In this document: in pieces, positions 1 through 11,648 of the stretch
Layout of the letters: every line of letters starts with the position of its first letter
Position numbering within the stretch: the stretch's first letter is position 1
NCBI GenBank assembly: GCA_033439295.1
Contig: JAVTLE010000023.1
Coordinates: 2,392,530 to 2,456,529 of the forward strand
Source: Deuterostichococcus epilithicus
Taxonomy: Eukaryota > Chlorophyta > Trebouxiophyceae > Prasiolales > Stichococcaceae
Length of the DNA: 64,000 bases
Direction of reading: 5' to 3'
Notes under the pieces: model-generated
The model's input: only the letters and a program-made list of their open reading frames with translations
What the model was told of the DNA's origin: nothing
Databases searched by the model: none
Position numbers and translations under genes: made by a program

Positions 1-667
1 GGGGTTGTCACCTAAGGAACCATGTTCACTCTTTCCGACCGTGCCGGTTTAACTGACCGTGCGGGATGAGTTTGGCAGGGCCTTGGCTTTCTCCTGCTGC
101 TGGGCGGCCGATGACGTGGGTGCCACTTGGCACTCCTTTCGTGGCTGATCCGCGCCTTGCCCGGTTGCCTGGCCTGCGGAGAAGCATCGAGTCCACCATC
201 TGCGCCGGAATTCTGTCTTGCGTTCAGTCACAGGCAACCCAAAGCATTGTGCACTGCAGCGCCATGGCGGGACAAGTGCTGAACATGCAGTGCTCAGGCC
301 GCCACGACCCAAGGATAGTCACAAAGTGTGAGCAGGCCGCCAGGCAGCAGCCCGGCCGGCCGTGCGCCGCCCAGCGTGCAGGTACGCGTGCGCTTGGTAC
401 GTTTCATGACTGAGTACCGCATCTCTGTGGCAGATCATTCCAAAATGCGGAACCGCGTTGAGGCGGACATCCCCCCGCTTGTGCAGGCGGCGCCGCAGCG
501 CCCCAGCGGCGTGCAGACAGAAACAGCCTAAACAGCCGCCTTCTACAAACGTCTCGTGCGGAGCGCCTGACGCTGTGTAGGCAGGCAGCGGCTGTGGATG
601 AGGGTGCGAGGCCTTGCTCTGCTGTCGACTGCCACTCATATCGGTTTCAGGCATGTACCTGTCCGCT
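1..667. other. Upstream region without a recognisable gene
   Basis: This stretch precedes the first exon of the TypA gene. Open frames exist on both strands but none shows a recognisable domain or a convincing splice pattern. It probably contains the TypA promoter and 5' leader, and possibly the end of a gene outside the window. Confidence 0.4.
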
Positions 668-3600
668 ATGTTTAGGCGTGATGCCTTCGTCGCGCCTTCG
701 TGTCCAAGCACCAGCTGCAACAGGCCACGCTCCGCTGGACTGACGTGCAGCGTTTCCACCCGAGCAGCCGTCCCCAGCACAGATGCGGCGGCGCCGCACG
801 ACGAGTTCCCATTCGTGCTGCGCGAGGGCATCCGCAACATCGCCATGTGAGGAACCGATGCACGAGCACAGTATCTCATATCATTCGGGCCCCATTGCAG
901 TCGTCCTGTAGCATGACGCCCGCGGTACCGCCATGCACGACGCCTGCATGCTCATCTTGGAGTTCAGCAGAGTGTGGTGCCCTCATGCTGTCTGCCAACC
1001 CCCTGATTCTATCCTCTGTCCGCAGCATTGCCCACATTGACCACGGGAAGACCACGCTGGTCGACGCCATGCTCAAGCAGTCGAATGTGTTCCGGGACAA
1101 CCAGGCAACGGAGACCCGCATGATGGACAGCAACAATCTGGAGCGTGAGCGCGGCATCACCATTCTGTCCAAAAACACGGCAGTTACATACAAGGGCTGC
1201 AAGATCAACATCATCGACACGCCCGGTCACGCCGACTTCGGCGGCGAGGTGGAGCGCGTGCTGAACATGTGTGATGGTGCGTCTTGCTCTGTGCAGTCTG
1301 CGCGTTTCGTCGCCCACCTGGCAGCCGGTCTGTGTGCGAGCCTGCTCCTGGCTGCGGTGGCAAGGGCCATGTCACAGTGATGGGCTGCCAAGAGCTGCGC
1401 AGGCAGAGATGCTCCCTTGCATGAACTGTGCGCTGCGCCTCATTGCCAACATCTGTCTTGCTTTCTAACCCCACAGGCGTGCTGCTGCTGGTGGACTCGG
1501 TGGAGGGGCCTATGCCGCAGACGCGTTTCGTGCTGCGCAAGGCGTTGGAGCTGAACAAGCGCGTGGTGGTTGTGGTTAACAAGATCGACCGCGCCGCTGC
1601 TAGGTAGGCAGGAGAGGACGGCCTGCGGTCTGCCGCCTGCCGCATGGTCGTGCTCACGCCGAGCTTTTGATGGGGCTGGTCGAGGTTCCTGTGCATCTCG
1701 ACCTGCCTCTCAAGAGTGTAGGCCTCTGCTTCTGCAGGCCGGACTTCGTCATCGACGCCACGTTCGACCTGTTCTGCGACCTGGGCGCGAATGATACGCA
1801 GTGCGACTTCCCGGTGAGCGATGGCGCATCAACAGCCAATTGATTTCGAGCCGTCACCGTGTCTGCTGGTGTCACCGCTTACTGCTCCCCGTGAGCAGCT
1901 GCCTTTTGACAGTGTGGCGTGTGCTCGCCTGCTACAGGTCGTGTACGCGTCAGGCGCAAACGGCATTGCGGGCGACGATCCAGCAACGCTCGCAGAGGAC
2001 CTGGAGCCGCTGTTCGAGTGCATTGTGCGGGAGGTGGCGCCGCCGTCAGTGCGCCTGGAGGCGCCGCTGCAGCTGCAAATCACCTCCCTGGACTGTGAGT
2101 CGAAAGTTTCTTCTCCCACTGAGGCGCTGGCCACCATCTAGCGGACTTCAACATGGCTGTGCAATGTCCGGTTTCCGTGCAGCCCTTTAACGCGCCGTCC
2201 AGTGGCTGGCGAGCTGCCAATAGACGGCGCCTGACGAAAGGGGCTTTGCATCGGGGGCTGTCACGTGCTGCCCCGACTTGCCCCCTGCGTCCACTTGCGT
2301 ACCCACTGAGCCCTGCTCCCCTTCCTCTGCACAGTCGATGAGCACAAGGGCCGCATTTGCATCGGCCGCGTCAGCTCCGGCAGCGTGCGTGTCAGCGAGC
2401 AGATCGTCATTCTCAAGCCGGGTGCGCTCCGACTTTGCCGACCAACCGCTGTTTGCTGGCTGTATCCACATCTCCCATGCCGCTGGCGAGCCAATCGAGT
2501 CCTTGCATGGTTGTTAGAGCACTGCCGGCGCCTCCGCTGCCTCTGAATACAGCGCAAAGACACTTCGTCACGACAGAAGATGTTGTGCATGTTGTGCATT
2601 TGGAACCTGCAGGCGAGGAAAAGCCGCGCACTGGCAAGGTCACCGAGCTGTTCGTCTACAAGGACTTCGCCCGGGTGAGTGGCAGCTGCCGTCGAGCGCC
2701 GAGTTGCTAAACTGTAGCCGTTCAAGGATTTCACAGGTCCCTATGCCCATTAAGCACACTCCTGCAAGCCAGTGGGAGCAGGTGGCGGGCGCGCCAGTTC
2801 CCGCCGTCGCCGCGAGAGCGCTGCTAAAGCTGCATCTTCGACAGCGATAACCGACCACCTCTACTCCTGCTCCTGCAGGTGGCGGCGGAGGAGGTGCAGG
2901 CGGGCGACATCTGTGCGCTGACGGGCATCCAGAACGTGTCCATCGGCGACACCATCTGCAACCGGGACTTCCCAGCGCCGCTGCCGGCAATCACTATCGA
3001 GGAGCCCACCGTGCGCATGACCTTCCTGGTCAACACCTCCCCCTTCGCGGGGCGCGAGGGCAAATTCGTAACCTCGTGAGTCCCCCCGTCCCCCTTGAGC
3101 TCGTTTGTGACTTGCTGTGTCATCAGGCAGCGGTTGACGACGGGAGGGGGCAGTCCGTTGCTGCTAGTGGATCCTGCTGGTATGTGCGGAATGCTGGCTC
3201 CCTGCAATCACTGGCCAGAGAGTGGGAGTCGCAAAGCGAGCGGCCAGAGGAGGAGCTGGATTGCACCGCGGCGCCGCCATTGGATGCCGACAGAACCCGC
3301 TTTCGCTAGTTGTCAAGCCACAACCAGAGCTGTGGCTCCTCCGGCCCGCAGGCGTAACATCAAGGAGCGGCTGGAAAAGGAGCTGGAGCGCAATCTGGCG
3401 CTGCGGGTGGAGCCGGGGGAGACCGCCGACGCCTTTGTGGTGTCGGGGCGCGGAGCGCTGCACATCTCCATCCTCATCGAGAACATGCGGTGCGGCGTCT
3501 GGTCGTGGCCCCTCGCCTCTGACCCTTCCAGACCTGCACACGCTGTCTCGGCAGGCAGCCCGGGCTCTGGAACGGCCTGCAAGGGTCGTGCGCTGACATA

Positions 3601-5617
3601 TCGGCAATGCTACGTGGGCTCCGTCCGGGACTGTGCAGGCGCCGCCATGCTAGCGCCGAGCCACCTTCCAACTCGCCAGGGTGCTGCACACCGCAGGCGG
3701 GAGGGCTTCGAGTTTGCGGTGGGGCCGCCGCAGGTCATCACCAGGGACGTCGGCGGCAAGAAGCACGAGCCGTACGAGGAGGCGCTGGTGGAGGTGCCCC
3801 AGGAGCACATGGGCCAGGTGCGGCTGCTGACTGGGACGCCTGTTCCACCGGATCCAGCTGCCGGATGCCTGCGTGCAGTGCGTTCCCCAGGGTTTTCAAA
3901 CACCAAGGCTGCCTTGACGTTGGTTTGCTGGCTCGGTAGCTGGACTCAGGCCAGATGCTGCTGAGGCGGCTTTAGCACCCGTGGGCACGACCCCAGAGGG
4001 ATGTGCTCGCCATGCCATCTTATGGCGGAACTCGGGCGGCTTCTCCTCTGCCGTGATGCACAATGTGTCGAATGCCCAGGGCAGCGCACAGTGCACGCTC
4101 TGCTGCGACCCAGTCGCCCGCCGACATGAACGTCCAGTGTTGGTTATCGTCTAGTGGTGTTCCTTCACAGGTGGTGGACCTGCTGGGCCAGCGCAAGGGG
4201 CAGATGACGGAGATGAGCGCGGCAGTGGGGGAGGGCACCACACAGCGTGTCAAGTACCGCATCCCCACACGCGGCCTGCTGGTGTGCTCCCTGAGACAAC
4301 TTTTCCGGAAAAATACTGTTTCCCCTGGCCGCATTGATCATGTCCCCATGCCAACTCACATGCAGGGCCACTCGTCTGCCTGCGCGCCGGCTGCCAGGCT
4401 GGCCCCACCCAGCTGCGCAGCTTGTGACAGCGGCTTGCTGGTGCAGGTACAGCAGCGCGCAACAGCGCCGAGCAGCCGTGTCTACAAGTTGCACCATCCG
4501 TATGCAGCTTTCTTGGATTGGTGCAATCGATCGTCAAGCCATGCCGTCCGTTCGATGCACAGGGCCTGCGAAACGCCATCTTGACAGCGACAAAGGGCAC
4601 CGCAGTGCTCAATACCAACTTCCTGGAGTACGCGCCCTGGGCGGGAGACCTGAGCATGCGCGAGTTCGGCTCCCTGACCGCCTTCGAGACCGGCCAGAGC
4701 AGCACCTACGCCCTCACCAGGTCGGCTCCAATGGCACCTGGCAATGGGGGGACGCATGGGCATCTGATGCATGCCGCCTTTCAAGCGAAGCGTCCAGTGT
4801 CAATGCATGGTAAACTACCTCGACTGAGTCATGCTCTGCATGCCTGCTGCGAAGGTGCTACTCTGGCACCATCGTACTGCTGCATGCTGCTCACTTGTAC
4901 AACGATTCAGCAGGGACGATCTACAACATCTGACTGTTGTGCTGACATTACTGCGATTGTTGTGTGGTGCAGCATTGAGGCGCGTGGCAAGCTGATGATC
5001 CCGCCGGGCGTGGACATCTATGCGGGCCAGGTCATTGGCATCCACCAGCGGGCGGGCGACCTCGCCGTCAACGCCTGCAAGCGCAAGGCGGCCACCAACA
5101 TCCGCAGGTGCGCACTGCCTGAGCAGCAGCTGTCTTCTTATCGGAACCCAACGATCTTGGGGCCATTGCTGCATGTCTGGGCAATGAAACGATGGACTGT
5201 TTCCGCCGCCTGGACCGGTGTAGTTTTGCATCTCCACAATGCCGCTGCTGCCAGTTTCTTAAGCTGGCAGGAGAACGAGCTCATTGCTCGCCTCGTGTGC
5301 TCCGCAGCGCCACGAAGGACGCCACGTTCGTGCTCAGCCCGCCCATCGTGATGAGCCTGGACGACTGCCTCGAGTACATCGTCGCCGACGAGCTGGTGGA
5401 GGTGCTGAACCTGTGTCATCATGACTTTGAGGTTTTTAGTCGCTGACAGGGTGATCATTTACACGTTTCATCCGCGTGAGCGCTGCAGCATTTTAAATGC
5501 ACAGTATTGCGACTGCATACCTGGTTGCCAATGCGGCTTTCTTCCCTGGTGCAGGTGACGCCCCTGAACGTGCGCATTCGGAAGAACCCGGCGCTGGCTG
5601 GTAAGAAGGGGAAATGA
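668..5617 (+). CDS. typA: TypA/BipA ribosome-associated GTPase, chloroplast-type
   Basis: This is a translational GTPase of the TypA/BipA family, which binds ribosomes and is linked to stress tolerance; in plants it acts in the chloroplast. Fifteen exons join in phase: 668-846, 1026-1276, 1477-1603, 1738-1813, 1938-2094, 2335-2421, 2613-2674, 2879-3075, 3352-3489, 3697-3817, 4171-4281, 4563-4720, 4973-5107, 5308-5401 and 5555-5617, giving 651 residues. The G motifs are visible: AHIDHGKTT (P-loop), [14 protein letters not shown] and NKID. The BipA-type C-terminal region follows ([25 protein letters not shown], then DELVEV and a short basic tail). The first about 45 residues are Ser/Arg/Ala-rich with no acids near the start and look like a transit peptide. 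I chose ATG 668 for this; in-frame ATG codons at 653 and 614 are alternatives. Confidence 0.93.
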
Positions 5618-6606
5618 GCTGGGGTCAGTTGACCGGGTTGGGAGTCAAGCTTGGAAAGTCTTGTCTGGTTTTCATGGTCTTGTCTGGATTCGATTTGTGG
5701 AACGAACAATTCGTTTTTGTGAACGAACCTTGTATTGAAATTGATCCGAGTTGCAAGCAAGCGGCTGTGTTGCAATAAAGAGTGCTGGCAGGAGTCGGCA
5801 AGCCTGTACAGCGTGCCCACCAGCTGCGTTGCCGCTGAATGGCATCACAGTGCGGGTTTTTTACGCGGTCGTCCCGCTTGTCTGGGAGAACATCAGTGAC
5901 CATTAAAGATCCTGTTGTACAAACGGCAGGGTGCGCTGCCGCCGCCTCTGTACTTCATGTGAATTCCTGATCTTGGCATACCGTGACAGGTAGCTATGCA
6001 AGTGTTGCAAAGCCGCAAAATGGATGTGTCTGCGGCGATGGTTGAGCTATAGGTACATGCGATCAGTCTGCAGGGGTGTCTCTGAGTTTGCAATGGATCC
6101 GGTTTGCGCCCTGGGGGTTGGAGGCGAACCCGCCGGGGATGCATGCTACGGGATCCCAGAACCTCAGTCCAATGTCCGCTGCTGGCGCTCAACAACGCCG
6201 AGCAGCCGTGCCATAGATGATATTGCACGTGCTCGAGTCCTCACCAGGCAAGAAAAACGATATAGGCAGTACTTTCCTTGTTGATGGTGCCCTCGTTGAG
6301 GTGCAAGGCGGTGCGGCATGTGGCATCACCGTGTCGGTGGGGAGCGTGCAGGCCATAGCTAGAAACAGGAGAATTCTGAGAAGGAAGAGAGGAAGAGAGA
6401 AGGGAGGGAGGGAGTTAGGGAGTGTACATATGGTGGGGTTTCAACTTTGCCCCATTTACATTGTTTGCAAAATGCGGCAACAGGTCAGATCGTAGCTAAA
6501 ACATGGAAGGTCAACTGCCTGCCATATGTTGCAGCAGTGGTGTGATGGCAAGCCTAGGATGAGCCCAGGGGGTCTTGAATATCCCAAATGGGGTAATCGG
6601 CACAGC
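5618..6606. other. Convergent intergenic region between typA and LHCII
   Basis: The 3' ends of typA (+) and the LHCII gene (-) face each other here. No coding pattern was found. A purine-rich tract on the + strand lies at about 6361-6420. Confidence 0.5.
6456..6460 (-). terminator. Candidate TGTAA polyadenylation signal of the LHCII gene
   Basis: TTACA on the + strand reads TGTAA on the minus strand, about 147 bases beyond the LHCII stop codon. TGTAA is the usual poly(A) signal of chlorophyte nuclear genes. A five-base match alone is weak evidence. Confidence 0.35.
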
Positions 6607-8641
6607 TTATTGTGGAGTAAATTTCGTCGCGTAGTTGAACGCATTGGTAGCCGACGGATCGGCCAGGTGGTCGTTCAGCTGCAAGCAGAAAGCATTCCCG
6701 GCATCAGTATCAAGCTCATGTCCACAGTGGGTGACAGGACACTGCCGCCGTCAGGCAAAAATCGGCACTTGTGGGGAGAGGGGATGGCGGCGCACGTTCT
6801 CGAGCGGGCCCTTGCCGGTGACGATGGCCTGCACGAAGAAGCCGAGCATGGAGACCATGGCGAGGCGGCCGTTCTTCAGCTCCTTCACCTGTGTGAAGGC
6901 ACAAACGGCGAGTCATCAGTGCTGCCAAAAACAAGCGCAGGCAAAGACAAGGACGTCAAGTGTGCTCGGGACCGGGCATGCAGCCATCCTGACGACATGT
7001 CGGGCAAAGCACACTGTGCGCAAGGCCACAGGACCACTCTCGAGATCGCTGGCAGACCTTGAGCTCGGCGAAGGTGTCGGGGTCGTCGGCCAGGCCCAGG
7101 GGGTCAAAGTAGTCGCCGCCCGGGTACACGCGGTCGAGGCCCTCGCCCGCGGGGCCGCCGTCCACACGGTATGCCTCGGCGCCGCCCATCAGCACGACCT
7201 GTGATCGTAGGCCATCAGAAGCTGAGCTTCCCATGGACTGAAATTGGGAACATGCTTCGCACTACAGGTCACTTTGAGTCTGACAAGAAGCGGCGTAGCG
7301 GCAGGGCACGCGCATATGCAGCACTACAGCAAGCTACAGCAGGTGGGCGCAAGAAGGACGGGAGGCACATACCTGGACCCCCAGGGTGGCGATGATGCTC
7401 TGCGCGTGCACCAGGCTGGGGTTGCCCAGGTAGTTCAGGCCATCGCTGCCAAAGATCTGTGCGCCCGCCTTGAACCACACTGGCTCACCAAAAGTGAAGC
7501 CGTTCTGCGTGGGCACACAGCACGACGGGGATCAGCCGGCTCCACACGCTTTCCTGGAAGGCGGTGCACTCGAAGGCGGGCAACAGTCTCAAAGGTGGTA
7601 GCAAGGGAATGTGTCGCAGGCACAGCGAGCTTTCAATAGCATGTAACGTCAGCAGCAGCTGAACAGGCAGCTATGTCAGCAGCAGCTCCAAGCCTGGTGC
7701 TGTCAGTCAGGATCGCACCTGGGCCAGCAGCTCCGGGGTGATGCAGCCGAGTGCGCCCAGCAGCGCCCACCGGGAGTGGATGACCTCGATCTCCCTGTAG
7801 CGCTCGAAGGTCTGCGGGTCGGCCGACAGGCCGGCGGTGTCCCACCTGTACAGGGACATGAGCTCGCCATCGCAGCCGCTTAGTGACCTGCAAAACTGTG
7901 TGCCGCCTTCCACTGTCAGAGCGACGCGCCTGGGTTGCGGTGCCCTCTGCACGAACCACTGCGATCATGTACCTGCACGGCTGTTCAGTGGGGATTGTGC
8001 AAGACAGTGCAGCAACTGGAGCATTGGCCTGGATAAGGGTCCTGAAAACAACCGCTCACCCGTAGTCACCCGCGAACTCGCCGCTCAGGTAGCTGGGGGT
8101 GACCGCATCCGAGAAGGGGCCTAGGAACTTGGGCCGGTCCGGGCCTGCAGCGAGAAGCAGGAACGTCAGTCTTTTGCATGCAGAGCGAGCTGCGTGCTGG
8201 CGCAGGCGCATGCTGCACTTCAGATAGCATAAGATGTACACACAGCAGCCATCAACAGCGCACACATGCTATCTGCTGAAAGCGCCCATGCACGTAGATT
8301 CAGCTGCTCAGCCCTTCAGATGTCTACTCACCGTACCAGCTGCTCGATGGGCCTGCGGCCTGCTTCACCGTCCGGCGCATCACCGTCGTCTTCTGCAAAT
8401 GCAGCACAACGGCATGTTGAGGTCCGTCTGTATCAGGATCCCGAACCCCGTCTTGCTGCGCGAAGCGGTCATGAACTGGGAACTGAGCACGACACATGCA
8501 AGCCGGCGCCGTTCGGAGCCGCTGTGCAGGTAGATCCCGGGCAGATCACGCAGGCTGCAGCACCTTATTGCCGGAGGTGGCCTTGGCTTGGCCAAGGGCC
8601 AGGCGCGAGCCGGTCATGAAGGCAGACATGGTGGACGCCAT
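6607..8641 (-). CDS. Major light-harvesting chlorophyll a/b protein of LHCII
   Basis: This is an LHCII antenna protein that binds chlorophyll a/b and xanthophylls in the thylakoid membrane. Eight exons (minus strand, 5' to 3'): 8641-8564, 8392-8332, 8144-8060, 7845-7719, 7504-7373, 7198-7058, 6888-6796 and 6678-6607, giving 262 residues. The protein starts [20 protein letters not shown], a typical Ser/Thr/Ala-rich plastid transit peptide. Next come the WYGPDR trimerisation motif, [14 protein letters not shown], helix B with [16 protein letters not shown], the middle segment with GAQIF and YLGNPS, and helix A with [10 protein letters not shown]. The C-terminus is [20 protein letters not shown] plus Q. 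The ExxHxR and ExxNxR chlorophyll/ion-pair motifs of helices 1 and 3 are intact. Exon 1 is ended at 8564 because that phase keeps the frame; a nearby GT at 8549 does not. The exact LHCBM paralogue cannot be assigned without alignment. Confidence 0.95.
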
Positions 8642-9791
8642 GGTATCAGCTGGTGTGTGGTTGGCTGCGAAGGGAGAGGTAGATCACAATGTGATGGGAT
8701 GTGTTTCGCACGCGATGAGGGTGTGGATTGCGCAAGGGATATAACAAATGGATCAAGGTGGCGGGAAGCTCAAATCACTTCGCGTTCTATTGGAGTCGCC
8801 GAAAACTTACTGCCTTGATGAAGGCCACGAGAAGCGCGCAGGTGGGACGATAGGGTCAGCGCAGCTGCGCAACAACAGGAACACAAGGAAATTTTCTGCG
8901 TGCACGGAGACTCCAGGGTTAGACTCCAAGTCACCAGGAGTGGGCAGCGAGGAGGGAGATGGTAGCATGGTACGAACGGCAATGTTGAGCAGCGCACGAC
9001 GACTTGATGTACACGGCTCAGGAATGGTGGCATAATTACTGCATTTTGCAGGCAGACGCCGCAAGCGAGTTGACACTGCAGCGGCTGACCTCGCACAAGG
9101 TATGGCTTTGAGGGCGACTTAGCGCAGCACCTTGCTGAGACACAGCAGCAGCCTGCAGCAGCTGAAGTGGCCTGCAACGTTTGATGCAGGGCGTCTTTAA
9201 AGACATGGTCCTTTCGACCGACGGAGTTCCCATCTGAACCTTATGCAATATGCGTCACAGCTTCGAGCTGCCGCCGGGACAGACGTGCTCATCAAGATCC
9301 GCACATGTCCCACAGCCTCCGTGGAATGCAGATCACGCTTGTCTCAATGACAGCCTGTTCACGTTGCACAGGCGGCTACGACAGCACTCCATGCCGCCGC
9401 CATCCCTCAGCTGGTCATGCCTGAGCGACAGTGACGACCGAGACCAGCTGAGGGATGGCTGCGGCATGCGATGGTATGGGATCTCGACCCACAGGTGATG
9501 GGTGTCTGACATTCAATGCGGTGACTATAGAACCTCCTGCTGTCAATCTCTGCTTTGGTCTGTTCCATGAACATCGATCATGTTGAGCAGAACCATCTTG
9601 AGTTTTTGCGGATCTGGTCGTTCAAGCACGAGCTCATGGTGGCAGCAAGTAAGCTGCTGGCTGCCAGTCTGTGTCTTCGCAGCAAGGTTTCCATGCATTG
9701 TCCGGCTGAGCACAATCTGAACGACCCGGTTCTGTCGTTGTGCAGCTGAAGACTTCATACTGATTGCCGTACAAGAGGTGCCACATGCCGC
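8642..9791. other. Intergenic region upstream of LHCII and downstream of hslV
   Basis: This 1.15 kb stretch should hold the LHCII promoter and the hslV 3' UTR. No coding exon is recognisable. Its main structural feature is the long hairpin at 9390-9468. Confidence 0.5.
9390..9468. repeat. Near-perfect 27-bp inverted repeat with a 25-base loop
   Basis: Bases 9390-9416 and 9442-9468 are reverse complements over 27 positions with one mismatch, separated by a 25-base loop (9417-9441). The pairing stops abruptly at the base of the stem. It lies about 325 bases beyond the hslV stop and 750 bases upstream of the LHCII start. It could be a small-RNA precursor, a remnant of a miniature inverted-repeat element, or a UTR structure. 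The sequence alone does not decide. Confidence 0.8.
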
Positions 9792-11141
9792 CTAGCTTTG
9801 AGGCTCCCCGATCACCTCCGTCTGGAAGTTCAGGTTGGTGTAGATATCAGAATCCGCCGCGATTTTCATCGCCTTGGCCGCTGCGCATCAGCACGGCGCG
9901 AATGCATTGATAAGCACGTTGCGCAAAGTGCAGACATCCGGAATTACCCGACAGGATCATGGCTGGCACCCCTCACCGATTGCCTGGGCGTCCATGCCAT
10001 CTATGTCCCGCAATGCCCTTGCAGCCGCGCCAGCAAATGCGCCCCCAGAGCCAATCGCTGCACACAAGCGTGCAGCAGCTCGACGACAGTCGCTCATGAC
10101 ATGGTGGCATAGGCGGTCATGACTCACGATGCAGCCTGAGGTCGACCCAACATGCTCGGTGCACAGAGCATGTTGCAACCTGGAGTTGCCCAGCAGATGC
10201 ACGGCTCCTCATCAGCAAGGCTTACCAATGACGTCGTCGTGCGGCTCTAGCACATCACCGTTACCCGTGATTTGCAGTGACTGCTTGCCGTCCGCCACAA
10301 TCATGACGGCCTGCACTCAGCAAGGGAGAGACTTCAGCGATCAGCTTCTGCTCGTTGGCCTAAGGCTCCATGCGCTAGCACCGGGTACAGCACCCACTTG
10401 CTGGTGCACAAGCACATCTCCGGAGGAAAAGTCTGAACACCACTCACGTCAAGCTTTCGCAGGAACTTGTCTGTCCGCCACTGCTTGGCCAGCTCCACCG
10501 CCGCCCGCGTCAGCTGCCCTGGGTGCTCCTCCAGCTTCACCTCCAGCCGCTCAAACAGGGTGAATGCGTCCGCAGTGGCACCTTCGGAAGGAGGCAATGA
10601 GTTGGTGTCGTTCTCTGCGAAGGTTCGTCTTCAGGCAACCATGCTGTTTTGAATAGCAGCTTGCGAGGAGGGTACACCAAGTAGCAGAAGGCGGACCCGC
10701 AAAGCCGCCAATGACGTTGTCATTGATGCGCCGCACTTTCCGCACATTGGGCTTGACGATCTCGCTGCCCTGCGTGACCTGGCCATCCGCCATGATGACC
10801 ACCTGCATATTGGTCCACGATATCAATTTGCTATGGAAACCCACTCGCTGTTGTTCAGCTGGGCTGCTGGCGGCATGACACTGGTGAGTTTACATTCTCG
10901 AGCAGCGTGCGACTCGCCTGGTCATCCTTCCTGACGCACAGGACGGTCGTGCCTCGCGCAGGCACCACGCTGCCCGATGCACTGCATTGGTCCAGCTGTG
11001 CCGCTATGCTCGGCGCAACTGTGCGCTCCACAATGCCGCCGGCACCTTCAGCGATTGGACGATTCGAAGGAGATCAGCCCAGCTTGAAGCTGCACCCGCA
11101 ACCATCTTGCGCCCTCTGAGAGAACGCATGCATGTTATCAT
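9792..11141 (-). CDS. hslV: HslV (ClpQ) peptidase subunit of a bacterial-type proteasome, probably mitochondrial
   Basis: HslV is the threonine peptidase of the HslUV protease. Exons (minus strand): 11141-11046, 10995-10918, 10802-10697, 10581-10448, 10310-10226, 10057-9977 and 9880-9792, giving 222 residues. After an about 47-residue N-terminal extension the mature core would begin at the catalytic threonine of [10 protein letters not shown], leaving 175 residues, the usual mature HslV length. Also visible are [10 protein letters not shown]-like [65 protein letters not shown] and SDIYTN near the end. The basic N-terminal extension suggests mitochondrial import. The first intron (50 bases) and start are tentative. 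Intron 2 begins GC instead of GT (10917-10916). HslU was not seen in the window. Confidence 0.88.
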
Positions 11142-11648
11142 GATGTGCACGCTGCCGCTTTGCCGCAGCCAGCGGTGTATTGTCACCTCTGAGCAGCGTC
11201 GATGCAGCGAGCCTCGAAGCTCGTAGGGACTGCATCATGGCTCTGCTGTCTGTGTGCAGAGACAGCTCTAGGAGGTTTCGACGTCGAGCGGCGGGTCCAC
11301 CAGCTGGTGAAATTCGCAGGGATGATGTGTGCCAGCAATTCGCAGGGATGATGTGTGATCTCGCGCAGGCCAGTAGCTGGGGTACAAGTCTCTGGATGTG
11401 AGCGCTTAAGCTATTGCAAACTTACTTCAAGGGACTTGTGTGCGACTGCTGCACACGACACAACATTGCATCATTACTAAATGCATGCGAATTTCTGTCC
11501 CAGAAAAGCAGGATGCCAGCGCATCCATTTCAGCACTTGTCGGGTCGCGGCCCAGCATTGCCCTGCTCAGCAATCCCGCCATTTTGGCTGCTTGTCGCGG
11601 CGTCGCATGGCTGCGTAGGTGGAGGTTCGCAATGCAGTCTTGAAAACC
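11142..11648. other. Divergent intergenic region between hslV and the nucleotidyltransferase gene
   Basis: About 0.5 kb between two divergent genes, so it probably contains both promoters. A 21-base direct repeat lies at 11311-11331 and 11337-11357. No further gene was seen. Confidence 0.5.
11311..11357. repeat. Two-copy 21-base direct repeat, period 26
   Basis: The 21 bases at 11311-11331 recur exactly at 11337-11357, five bases apart. The repeat sits in the shared upstream region of hslV and the nucleotidyltransferase gene and may be a local tandem duplication or a paired regulatory site. Confidence 0.75.

Noticed and set aside
319-879. A 186-codon minus-strand frame over the start of typA
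   Set aside because: It overlaps the antisense of TypA exon 1 and shows no recognisable domain or splice pattern.
668-11141. Bacterial contamination, suggested by TypA and HslV
   Set aside because: Both genes are interrupted by many in-phase introns with ordinary donors and acceptors, and they flank an LHCII gene.
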